Shown one piece after another: positions 1-6,751 of a stretch of DNA of 16,512 nt. The notes below the pieces were generated by a model that was given only the letters and a program-made list of their open reading frames with translations, was not told the origin of the DNA and made no database searches. This stretch comes from an uncultured Peptostreptococcaceae bacterium (GTDB taxonomy: Bacteria; Bacillota; Clostridia; Tissierellales; Peptoniphilaceae): positions 1 through 16,512 of the forward strand of contig CAMYOU010000024.1 in the NCBI GenBank assembly GCA_947283485.1, read 5' to 3'. Position 1 is the first letter of the stretch. Each line of letters starts with the position of its first letter. The position numbers and the translations under genes were made by a program.

Positions 1-1
1 A

Positions 2-351
2 TGGTGGAGGCGGCGGGTGTCGAACCCGCGTCCGAAAATATGTTCCTTGGAATCTCTCCGAGCGCAGTCTCTTTGTTTTATTTCCCTTCCGTCGTCACAA
101 AGGACAAGGGCGAGCGGTCGGTAGCTTCATAAATTCATCCTGCGAGGCAAAGCTTATTCGCACGACGTTCCCTGTATCTAATTGATGCCTCGGTCTCGCA
201 TCTACAGGTCATGCGAGGGAGACAAGAGCCCTTAGGCTGCTAATGCAAAATCGTTGTTTGCGTTTCAGTTTAGGTTCGCGTTTTCACGTAGGCGCGACCC
301 TACGGCTCGCTATTCCAAGTGCGATATCCCCGTCGAAGCCAAATCGCCCCC
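2..351 (-). ncRNA. ssrA: tmRNA (transfer-messenger RNA), complete
   Basis: This RNA rescues stalled ribosomes by acting first as alanyl-tRNA and then as a short message for a degradation tag. On the minus strand the 5' end GGGGGCG (351-345) pairs with CGCCTCC next to an encoded 3' ACCA ending at position 2, giving a seven-pair acceptor stem with one G-U. The 5' part carries the conserved GGCTTCGACGGGGAT block, and the 3' part has a T-arm with loop TTCGACA closed by GCGGG/CCCGC. The tag frame begins with GCA at 261-259 and reads ANNDFALAA before TAA at 234-232. The C-terminal ALAA is the usual protease signal. The length of 350 nt is normal for a one-piece tmRNA. No convincing sigma-70 promoter is visible just upstream, where a coding gene ends exactly at the RNA 5' end. 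Identification is very secure; the resume codon is inferred. Confidence 0.97.
232..261 (-). other. tmRNA proteolysis-tag reading frame
   Basis: The frame reads GCA AAC AAC GAT TTT GCA TTA GCA GCC TAA, encoding ANNDFALAA. An in-frame TGA lies two codons upstream of the GCA, so the frame cannot extend further 5'. The hydrophobic ALAA end fits ClpXP/FtsH-type recognition known for these tags. Choosing GCA rather than the preceding AAC as resume codon is inference from the usual Ala start. Confidence 0.85.
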
Positions 352-809
352 TAGGGTAAATTGTGGATCATGGCGTCGTTCACGTCGTCGGCGTGGCGCT
401 TCGGGACGGAAAAGACGAATCGATCCAGATAGAGATTCTTGGCGGTGCGTGTCTTGGTCTTAATGACAAAGCGGTTTTTTTTCATGCGATCACGGCGAAT
501 GGATGCTATTTCTTGCCAGCTGATAAAAAAGAGTCCGTTAAAGAGTCCGTGATAAGAAAGGGAGATTTTTCTCGTGCCGTAGAGTACGAGCGCGATGCCG
601 GGCAAAGTGAGCATTTGGTAATAGCCATCTTCATAGCGGTACGGGAGGTAAAAGCTAAGGAGGATGACAAGAACTCCGAGGACGATGAAGAAGCGACGAT
701 CGGGGCGAAGATAGGTTCGTTGTCCGACGATCTGTCGGGATTCGTGTGCAAACATGAGGGCGGTAAGAGCGACGCTCACGGCGGTCATCACGAGAATCAT
801 TACATGCAT
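351..809 (-). CDS. small membrane protein of unknown function
   Basis: A 152-residue protein with three probable membrane helices (about residues 3-20, 40-56 and 64-80), then a basic cytosolic-looking tail. The tail contains an ISWQEIASI stretch (about 96-104) followed by RRDRMKKNRF. This strand-rich tail resembles the C-terminal part of small membrane proteins with DUF5673 or bacterial-PH-like domains, but that is a loose impression and no function is assigned. The ATG at 809 is preceded by GAAAGGA at a good distance; a second ATG three codons on is possible. The TAG stop (353-351) shares its final base with the 5' nucleotide of the tmRNA, so both probably sit on one primary transcript that is cut by RNase P. 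It is divergent from the gene at 916. Confidence 0.7.
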   Translation of the reverse strand: MHVMILVMTAVSVALTALMFAHESRQIVGQRTYLRPDRRFFIVLGVLVILLSFYLPYRYEDGYYQMLTLPGIALVLYGTRKISLSYHGLFNGLFFISWQEIASIRRDRMKKNRFVIKTKTRTAKNLYLDRFVFSVPKRHADDVNDAMIHNLP

Positions 810-831
810 AGAATCGTTCCTTTCTCATAAC

Positions 832-859
832 AGTATAGCATATTTTGCGCGTCTTGAAA
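832..859 (-). promoter_or_regulatory. probable sigma-70 promoter for the membrane protein/tmRNA unit
   Basis: Read on the minus strand there is a TATACT -10 box (837-832) with an extended TGC just upstream and a weak -35 TTTCAA (859-854), spaced 16 bases. It lies 23 bases before the ATG. It is the only good promoter seen before the tmRNA. Confidence 0.6.
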
Positions 860-877
860 GCAAGGGGAGGGATCTTG

Positions 878-886
878 TGTTATACT
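878..886 (+). promoter_or_regulatory. probable extended -10 promoter for the gene at 916
   Basis: TGTTATACT forms an extended -10 element about 29 bases upstream of the start codon. There is no well-spaced -35: TTGAAA at 854-859 is 21 bases away. The site lies back to back with the minus-strand promoter at 832-859. Confidence 0.5.
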
Positions 887-915
887 GATAGCAATCACAA
901 TAAAGGAGGAATGGC

Positions 916-1278
916 ATGTTTTTTCGTATCGAGTCAAAGGCGCGCATCAGTGAAGTGTTTTTCGGGATTCCGACCGAGGTGGACGGCAAAGTAAAGAAAA
1001 TCGACGGCACGCTGGATTTTATGGCGAAATATGGATTTCATCCGATCGGCAAGGATGAGGACGGGCACAATGTCATCAAGATGGAGGACTGGGATTATTG
1101 GAAAGATGTCCAGATGGCATATGACCGTGTGAAGATTTACTATGATCTTTTGAGCGATGAGAAGAAGGCGGAGTACGATGCCTATGAGAAGGAAAAACTC
1201 GACGGTGTCACGGATTATACCAAGCTTCTCGCGATTTACGAAGACCTTTCGGAGAAGGCGAAGAATCTCCGCGCTTGA
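916..1278 (+). CDS. small conserved-looking protein of unknown function
   Basis: A 120-residue soluble, strongly charged protein with no signal peptide or membrane segment. It starts with ATG after AAAGGAGGA at 902-910, an excellent ribosome binding site. The N-terminal half looks beta-rich (FGIPTEVDGKVKKIDGTLDF), and the second half is predicted to be helical with many Lys, Glu, Asp and Tyr. Residues about 68-95 (AYDRVKIYYDLLSDEKKAEYDA) look like the last helix of a J-domain, but the HPD motif and first helices are absent, so it is not a DnaJ protein by these criteria. I do not recognise the family. The TGA stop is embedded in the -35 box of the downstream T-box promoter, so the two units are packed with no gap. 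Confidence 0.7.
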   Translation: MFFRIESKARISEVFFGIPTEVDGKVKKIDGTLDFMAKYGFHPIGKDEDGHNVIKMEDWDYWKDVQMAYDRVKIYYDLLSDEKKAEYDAYEKEKLDGVTDYTKLLAIYEDLSEKAKNLRA

Positions 1279-1303
1279 CAAGAGGAGATTCCTTTTTTAT
1301 AGT
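1275..1303 (+). promoter_or_regulatory. sigma-70 promoter of the T-box/ileS unit
   Basis: TTGACA (1275-1280) and TATAGT (1298-1303) are separated by exactly 17 bases, a near-consensus promoter. The -35 box contains the TGA stop of the preceding gene. The predicted start near 1310 falls at the beginning of the T-box leader. Confidence 0.85.
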
Positions 1304-1309
1304 GTACGT

Positions 1310-1534
1310 ATCGATGATGCGGAAGGGAGTACGAAAGGCTTGTGCGTACCAGAGAGGTCCGGATGGTGGAAAGGACTGCGTACATTTTTCGGAAAGAATC
1401 ACCCGTTAGATCGACGGAGGAAATGCCGTCGCGCGTCCCGGCGTTATGGGTTATAAGTGGCACGGTTTTTTTACGTGCAACGAGGGTGGTACCGCGGAGA
1501 ATTCGCCCCTTAGGAGACTAAGGGGCGTTTTTTT
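1310..1534 (+). promoter_or_regulatory. T-box leader sensing uncharged tRNA-Ile
   Basis: This leader turns on ileS when tRNA-Ile is uncharged. Visible landmarks in order are GATGATGCGGAAGGGAGTA (the stem I 5' side with the AGTA motif), AGAGAG followed by GGATGGTGGAAAGG (distal stem I), a probable Ile specifier ATC at 1398-1400 in the context GAATCACC, and the T-box AGGGTGGTACCGCGG at 1483-1497. The TGGT at 1487-1490 can pair with the ACCA end of tRNA-Ile. A terminator follows at 1504-1534. The tRNA identity comes from the specifier and the downstream gene agreeing; a second ATC at 1410-1412 is a less likely specifier. Confidence 0.95.
1504..1534 (+). terminator. T-box attenuator terminator
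   Basis: A perfect ten-pair stem CGCCCCTTAG/CTAAGGGGCG closes a GAGA loop and is followed by seven T residues. Its upstream strand lies directly after the T-box sequence, so antiterminator pairing excludes it, as in the standard T-box mechanism. Confidence 0.93.
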
Positions 1535-1554
1535 ATGAAAATAAAGGAGGAACA

Positions 1555-4500
1555 ATGGCATTCAAACCGTTATCGACCGAGCCGGTCGTAAAACGCGAGG
1601 GTGAGGTTGCAAAATATTGGGAAGAGATCGATCTTTTGAAACGATCGGTCGAGTCACGGGAGGGCAAAGAGCAATTTGTCTTCTATGAGGGACCGCCGAC
1701 GGCGAACGGGCGTCCGGGGATTCACCACGTACTCGCGCGTACGCTCAAGGATCTCAACTGTCGTTATCACACGATGAAAGGCTATCAGGTCAAGCGCAAA
1801 GCGGGCTGGGACACACACGGTCTGCCGGTGGAGATCGGTGTCGAGAAGGAACTCGGTCTCAAGTCGAAAGGTGAGATCGAAGAATACGGCGTGGCACGTT
1901 TTAACGAAAAATGCCGCGACTCCGTCTTCGTATATGAGAGTGCATGGCGCGAGATGACGAAGCGTATGGGGTATCTCGTGGATCTCGACGATCCGTACAT
2001 TACGCTTGACAACGACTATATCGAGAGCGTATGGCATATTCTCGCGTCGATGGATCGCGACGGTCTCATTTACGAGGGGCACAAGATCCTCCCGTATTGC
2101 CCGCGCTGTGGCACGGGCCTCGCGTCGCACGAGGTGGCACTCGGTTACAAGATAATCAAATCGCGCACGGTCGTCGCGAAGTTTAAGATTCAGGGGGAGG
2201 AGAATGCATACTTCCTCGCGTGGACGACGACGCCGTGGACGCTCGCTTCGAACGCGGCACTCGCGGTGCATCCCGATGAAATCTACGTGCGTGTACGCGA
2301 CAAGGAATCGGGCGAGGAATACATTCTCGCGGAGAAGCTGGCATCTGCGGTGATGCTCGGCGAATACGAGGTGCTTGATCGCTTCCCGGGGAAGACCCTC
2401 GAGTACAAACGCTATGAGCAACTCATGCCGTATATCAAGCCGGAGAAGGATGCGCATTATGTCGTCTTGGCGGATTTTGTCACGATGGAAGACGGTACGG
2501 GCATCGTCCATATCGCACCGGCTTTCGGTGAGGACGACTACAATGTCGGTCGCGCGTACGATCTTCCCGTCCTCAATCCCGTCGACGGTGAGGGCAAATA
2601 CACCGCGACGCCGTGGAAAGGTCGTTTTGTCATCGACTGCGACGAGGATATCATTCGCCATCTCGAAGAAGAGGGGAAGATCTATCGCAAGCAGAAGATG
2701 GAACACAATTATCCGCACTGCTGGCGTTGCAACACGCCGCTCATTTACTACGCACATCCGTCGTGGTATATCGAGGTAACGAAATACAAGGATCTCATGG
2801 TCTCCGAGAACGAGAAAGTCACGTGGTTCCCGCCGCATGTGGGCGAGAAACGTTTCGGCAATTGGCTCGAGAACATCAAGGACTGGGCGATCTCCCGTTC
2901 CCGTTATTGGGGCACGCCGCTTCCGATCTGGCGTTGCGACGAATGCGGTAAAACGACGTCGATCGGATCGCGTAAGGAACTCGTGGAACGCGCCATCGAG
3001 GACATCGACGAGTCGATCGATCTGCACAGACCTTTTGTCGACGATGTGCATATCAAGTGCGAATGCGGACACACCATGCACCGCGTCAAAGACGTTGTCG
3101 ACGTGTGGTTCGACTCCGGCGCGATGCCTTTTGCACAGTGGCACTATCCTTTTGAACACAAAGACGATTTCGATACGCGTTTCCCGGCGGATTGGATCTG
3201 TGAGGGCGTCGACCAGACGCGCGGCTGGTTCTACAGTCTTCTCGCGATCTCCTCGTATGTGATGAAAAGAGCACCGTACAAGAGCGTCCTTGTGAACGAC
3301 CTCATCCTCGACAAAGACGGCAAGAAGATGAGTAAATCACGCGGCAACACGGTTGATCCGTTCGAACTCTTTGATCGCTACGGCGCGGACACCTTGCGCT
3401 TCTATCTTCTCTACGTCTCGCCCCCGTGGCAGACGACGCGTTTTGACGAAGACGGCATCCGCGAAGTGGAGAGCAAATACTTCCGATCCCTCCGGAATGT
3501 CTATCACTTCTTCACGCTCTACGCCAACACCGACGGCATCGACCCGAGACAATACGATGTCCCCGTCGAAAAACGACCGATGATCGACCGTTGGATCCTC
3601 TCGAAATTCAACCACCTCCTCGCAAAAGTCGAAGAGGAGATGGCGGGATACGAACTCACACAGATCGTGCGCAGCGTGAGCGATTTTGTCACGGAGGATC
3701 TCTCCAACTGGTATATCAGACGCAATCGCAGACGTTTCTGGGCAAAAGAGGACACCGAGGACAAACGTGCCGTCTATCTTACGACCTATGAACTCCTCGT
3801 CGGACTCTCGAAGATGATGGCACCCATCACGCCCTTTATCGCCGAGGAAATGTATCAGAATCTCGTCGACGGCGAGAGCGTCCATCTCGAGGACTATCCC
3901 GTCGCGAACCCCGTGCTCTACGAAGATGAGCTCGAGGAAAAAATGGCGAATGTCATGACCATCGTCACGCTCGGACGTGCGGCGAGAGAAAAAGCCGGAC
4001 ACAAAGTGCGCCAGGCACTCTCGAAGATCATCGTCGATCGCAAATACGAGAAGAGCCTACGAGATCTCACAGGACTCATTCGCGAGGAATTAAACGTACG
4101 CGAAGTGGCGTTTGAAGACGATCTCACGCATTTTATCGACTACACTTTGAAACCGAATTTCCCCGTCGCAGGGCCCAAACTCGGAAAAGCCATCGGTGCT
4201 TTTGCCAAGGCACTCACAACGGTCGATCCCAAGCGTTTCCTCACCGAAGTCAAAGCCGGCGGAGCGAAACTTGAGATCGCGGGAGAAGAACGCACCGTGA
4301 CCGAGGAGGATCTCTTCGTCACCATCAGCGCACACGAAGGCTTCGACGTCGAGACCGACGGAGATATGTTCGGCATTCTCGACACGGAACTCAACGAAGA
4401 CCTCATCGAGGAAGGCTACGCGCGCGAACTCATCTCGAAGATTCAACAGATGCGCAAGGCCAAAGACTTCGACGTCGACGATCGCATCGCCGTCGTCTAC

Positions 4501-4653
4501 AGTGCGGACAAAACCGTCGAACGCGCCGTCACGCGTTTCAAGGACATGATCATGTCCGAAGTCCTCGCGGACAAACTCACATGCGGCGAAACCGATGCGG
4601 AAGAAACGGCATTAAACGATCGCACGATCCGCGTAGACATCACGCGCGAATAA
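1555..4653 (+). CDS. ileS: isoleucyl-tRNA synthetase (type 2)
   Basis: It attaches isoleucine to tRNA-Ile in the cytoplasm (ATP + Ile + tRNA). The protein has 1032 residues, the size of the longer, eukaryote-like IleRS2 class. The class I signature is PPTANGRPGIHHV (about residues 47-59), with GIHH in place of the usual HIGH block. The active-site block AGWDTHGLPVE follows, then a zinc-like YCPRCGTG, the CP1 editing domain with WTTTPWTLASN, DVWFDSGAMPF, and KMSKS at 591-595. A tRNA-binding helical domain and long C-terminal extension complete it. The ATG follows AAAGGAGG at 1543-1550. The T-box leader directly upstream makes expression respond to tRNA-Ile charging, and a terminator follows. 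IleRS2 enzymes are generally little affected by mupirocin; that property here is inference from class only. Confidence 0.96.
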   Translation: MAFKPLSTEPVVKREGEVAKYWEEIDLLKRSVESREGKEQFVFYEGPPTANGRPGIHHVLARTLKDLNCRYHTMKGYQVKRKAGWDTHGLPVEIGVEKELGLKSKGEIEEYGVARFNEKCRDSVFVYESAWREMTKRMGYLVDLDDPYITLDNDYIESVWHILASMDRDGLIYEGHKILPYCPRCGTGLASHEVALGYKIIKSRTVVAKFKIQGEENAYFLAWTTTPWTLASNAALAVHPDEIYVRVRDKESGEEYILAEKLASAVMLGEYEVLDRFPGKTLEYKRYEQLMPYIKPEKDAHYVVLADFVTMEDGTGIVHIAPAFGEDDYNVGRAYDLPVLNPVDGEGKYTATPWKGRFVIDCDEDIIRHLEEEGKIYRKQKMEHNYPHCWRCNTPLIYYAHPSWYIEVTKYKDLMVSENEKVTWFPPHVGEKRFGNWLENIKDWAISRSRYWGTPLPIWRCDECGKTTSIGSRKELVERAIEDIDESIDLHRPFVDDVHIKCECGHTMHRVKDVVDVWFDSGAMPFAQWHYPFEHKDDFDTRFPADWICEGVDQTRGWFYSLLAISSYVMKRAPYKSVLVNDLILDKDGKKMSKSRGNTVDPFELFDRYGADTLRFYLLYVSPPWQTTRFDEDGIREVESKYFRSLRNVYHFFTLYANTDGIDPRQYDVPVEKRPMIDRWILSKFNHLLAKVEEEMAGYELTQIVRSVSDFVTEDLSNWYIRRNRRRFWAKEDTEDKRAVYLTTYELLVGLSKMMAPITPFIAEEMYQNLVDGESVHLEDYPVANPVLYEDELEEKMANVMTIVTLGRAAREKAGHKVRQALSKIIVDRKYEKSLRDLTGLIREELNVREVAFEDDLTHFIDYTLKPNFPVAGPKLGKAIGAFAKALTTVDPKRFLTEVKAGGAKLEIAGEERTVTEEDLFVTISAHEGFDVETDGDMFGILDTELNEDLIEEGYARELISKIQQMRKAKDFDVDDRIAVVYSADKTVERAVTRFKDMIMSEVLADKLTCGETDAEETALNDRTIRVDITRE

Positions 4654-4666
4654 CGGGTTCCAAGAA

Positions 4667-4692
4667 AAGTAGGGCACACACCCTGCTTTTTT
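4667..4692 (+). terminator. ileS terminator
   Basis: AAGTAGGG and CCCTGCTT form an eight-pair stem (one U-G) around CACACA, ending in a T-run, 13 bases after the ileS stop. It separates ileS from the regulator gene. Confidence 0.85.
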
Positions 4693-4706
4693 CGTGCGTC
4701 TCATTC

Positions 4707-4735
4707 TTGCGAACTGCATTTTTCTCATATACAAT
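4707..4735 (+). promoter_or_regulatory. sigma-70 promoter of the regulator gene
   Basis: TTGCGA (4707-4712) and TACAAT (4730-4735) are 17 bases apart, 26 bases before the ATG. The spacer contains TTCTCATAT, a word that also occurs near the sigma-54 promoter of the target gene, which would suit autoregulation. The block TTCTTGCGAA (4704-4713) is also shared with the sigma-54 promoter region. Confidence 0.65.
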
Positions 4736-4760
4736 ACAATCACGGAGAGGAAGTGAGAAC

Positions 4761-6524
4761 ATGGAGGATATCCGAGAATTCGTACAGACGATCGCGTCGG
4801 CCATTGCGGAGACGACGTATTGCAATGTCACGATCACCGATCAAAAAAACGTGAGAATTGCCGGCACGGGTCCATACGCTGAGGACATCGATCAACCGAT
4901 CCCTGATGGATCGGCCTTTCGCGAAGTGTTTCACAAAAAAAAGACCATCGTCATCGAAAACCCGCGCGAGAGCGAGATTTGCACGCAATGCGACGGGCGC
5001 GAGAACTGTGTGGAGTATTATGAAATCGCGACACCGATTCTCTCAGAGGACGAAGTCGTCGGGATCATCGGCATTTTTGCAAACGATGCGCAACAAAAGC
5101 GTTTTATCGAATCGCGCAGGGAAGCTTTTTGTGCATATGTCGAAAACATGGCGAGACTCCTCGCGAGTTTCATTCTCGTGCAGTCCCTCTTGCGTGACAA
5201 TCGCATGAAAGCGCGCGAGCTCGAATTCATCTTGGAATCGACCGATCATGCGGTGCTCTATTTTGAAGCGGACGGGAGAATCAAACACATGAATCACCAT
5301 GCGATGCGACTGTTCGGTCTGACGGGGCCCAAAGAAGACTATCTCGGCACGCAGGTGTCCGAGACGATCGGCGCGTGCAGTTTTTTTAGACGGGCACTCA
5401 GGACGGATGAGCAGCTCGTGGACGTCACGGATATCGTCGAGAAACCTTCCGGCGAGATTGTGACGATTTCCGCGACGGCGATTCGCATGGAAGAAGGGGG
5501 CAATCGGAGCACGCTCGTCACGGCGCGCGATGCCAAGACGATCCAGAGAGCCGCTGTGCGTGCGCGCGAGAGCATTAACGATACGACGTTCGCCTCTTTG
5601 ATCGGCACGAGCGAAGAGATGAAACGGGCGATCGATCGCGCAAAACGTGCCGCGTCCTACGACTCGACGATTCTCATCACCGGCGAAAGCGGGACAGGAA
5701 AAGAACTCTTCGCGCGTGCGATTCATGCAGAGAGTCCGCGTTCCGAAGGGCCGTTTATCGGCATCAACTGCAGTGCGATCCCCGAGACGCTCCTCGAGAG
5801 CGAGCTTTTCGGATACGAGCCGGGTGCATTTACCGGCGCGAGCGCAAAGGGCAAGATGGGGAAGATGGAACTTGCGAATCACGGCACGCTGTTTCTCGAC
5901 GAGATCGGAGATATGCCGCTTTTCTTGCAGGCCAAACTCTTGCGCGTCTTGCAGGACGGGCAGATCATGAAGATCGGCGGGACGCGCTCGGTGAAACTCG
6001 ATCTGCGCATCATTGCCGCCACCAACAAAAACTTGGATGAGATGATCGACTCCGGAGAGTTTCGTGAGGATCTGTATTACAGGCTCAATGTCATTCCGCT
6101 GCCGCTGCCTTCCTTGGCGCAGAGAAGGGAGGACATTCCGGAAATTGCTCGCCATTTCTTGCGATACTTCAATGAGAAATTCGGGAAAAACATCCGCTCC
6201 TTCAGCCCCGAGGCGCTCGATCTCCTCGCGGCAAACCCGTGGAAAGGCAATGTGCGCGAGCTGGAGAACGTCGTCGAATATCTCGTGAGTTTTGCCGAGG
6301 GGGATACCATCGAGGCCAAAGATGTCGCGATGCGTATTCGCGCGAGACGCTCGATCGATGCCCTAAGCCTCGACACACTTGTGCGCGAGTATGAGAAGAA
6401 GATCATACGAGAACATGTCGCACGGCACGGGAGCGGGAAACGCGCCAAAGAACGAGCGGCGGAAGAACTCGGCATCAGTCTCGCGACGCTATATCGAAAA
6501 CTCGAGTCAAATTCTCAAAAATGA
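4761..6524 (+). CDS. sigma-54-dependent enhancer-binding regulator, probable activator of the cysteine desulfidase gene
   Basis: A 587-residue activator that uses ATP to open sigma-54 promoters. An N-terminal GAF- or PocR-like sensor domain (about 1-140) carries Cys74-x2-Cys77-x5-Cys83. A PAS domain follows (about 152-260). The AAA+ domain (about 278-510) has Walker A GESGTGKE (308-315), the sigma-54-contacting GAFTGA (355-360), and Walker B GTLFLDEIGD (375-384). A Fis-type helix-turn-helix ends the protein (about 563-583, ELGISLATLYRKL). The frame is open upstream to 4581, but that would overlap ileS; ATG 4761 after GGAGAGGAAG starts the family-like sequence. No receiver domain is present, so it is a one-component sensor. 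The next gene has its own sigma-54 promoter, which makes it the likely target. In Clostridioides difficile a sigma-54 activator/cysteine desulfidase pairing (CdsR/CdsB) is, as I recall, described; orthology is unproven here. Confidence 0.92.
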   Translation: MEDIREFVQTIASAIAETTYCNVTITDQKNVRIAGTGPYAEDIDQPIPDGSAFREVFHKKKTIVIENPRESEICTQCDGRENCVEYYEIATPILSEDEVVGIIGIFANDAQQKRFIESRREAFCAYVENMARLLASFILVQSLLRDNRMKARELEFILESTDHAVLYFEADGRIKHMNHHAMRLFGLTGPKEDYLGTQVSETIGACSFFRRALRTDEQLVDVTDIVEKPSGEIVTISATAIRMEEGGNRSTLVTARDAKTIQRAAVRARESINDTTFASLIGTSEEMKRAIDRAKRAASYDSTILITGESGTGKELFARAIHAESPRSEGPFIGINCSAIPETLLESELFGYEPGAFTGASAKGKMGKMELANHGTLFLDEIGDMPLFLQAKLLRVLQDGQIMKIGGTRSVKLDLRIIAATNKNLDEMIDSGEFREDLYYRLNVIPLPLPSLAQRREDIPEIARHFLRYFNEKFGKNIRSFSPEALDLLAANPWKGNVRELENVVEYLVSFAEGDTIEAKDVAMRIRARRSIDALSLDTLVREYEKKIIREHVARHGSGKRAKERAAEELGISLATLYRKLESNSQK

Positions 6525-6541
6525 TACGCATATTCTCATAT
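6511..6541 (+). promoter_or_regulatory. candidate upstream activator sites for the sigma-54 promoter
   Basis: ATTCTCA occurs at 6511-6517 and 6532-6538, starting 21 bases apart (two helical turns). The second copy is part of ATATTCTCATA (6530-6540), which recurs exactly at 6683-6693. The pair lies about 155-180 bases upstream of the predicted transcription start, a usual distance for activator binding. Binding by the neighbouring regulator is inference. Confidence 0.45.
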
Positions 6542-6612
6542 TTAAGAAAATGTTCGATCAAAGAAAACGGAGTGCCGGGCAATGGACACGCCGGGTTCGT
6601 GATAAAATGATG

Positions 6613-6650
6613 AAAATCACACACTTTCAAGCTGTGTGATTTTTTCTTTT
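6613..6650 (+). terminator. terminator of the regulator gene
   Basis: AAAATCACACA and TGTGTGATTTT form a perfect 11-pair stem with a 9-base loop, followed by TTTCTTTTT. It sits between the regulator and the sigma-54 promoter, so the two genes are transcribed separately. Confidence 0.85.
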
Positions 6651-6664
6651 TCCGAGAAAGTATG

Positions 6665-6681
6665 TTGGCATGCTTCTTGCG
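6665..6681 (+). promoter_or_regulatory. sigma-54 (-24/-12) promoter of the cysteine desulfidase gene
   Basis: The sequence TTGGCATGCTTCTTGCG matches the sigma-54 pattern TGGCAY-N5-TTGCW. The invariant GG (6667-6668) and GC (6679-6680) are the required 12 bases apart. The predicted start is near 6692, leaving a leader of about 60 bases. The activator gene directly upstream supports the call. Confidence 0.92.
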
Positions 6682-6751
6682 AATATTCTCATAGAATGGA
6701 AATTTCAGAAGATGGATTTGACCAAATAGAACGATAGAAAAGAGTGGTGCA

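Noticed and set aside
1654..3159. 501-residue open frame antisense to ileS
   Set aside because: It lies wholly within a clear IleRS gene, has no ribosome binding site, and its long openness follows from codon bias on the coding strand.
4695..4710. Second sigma-54 promoter in front of the regulator gene
   Set aside because: The -12 part (TTGC) fits, but the -24 GG is CG and the flanking TGGCA is lost, while a good 17-spaced sigma-70 promoter overlaps it.
4581..4760. 60-residue N-terminal extension of the sigma-54 regulator
   Set aside because: It would overlap ileS and cross its terminator and the regulator promoter; ATG 4761 has a proper ribosome site and begins the conserved part.
5043..6155. 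370-residue open frame antisense to the sigma-54 regulator
   Set aside because: The sense frame has all enhancer-binding-protein motifs; the antisense product is Arg/His-rich shadow sequence without a ribosome site.
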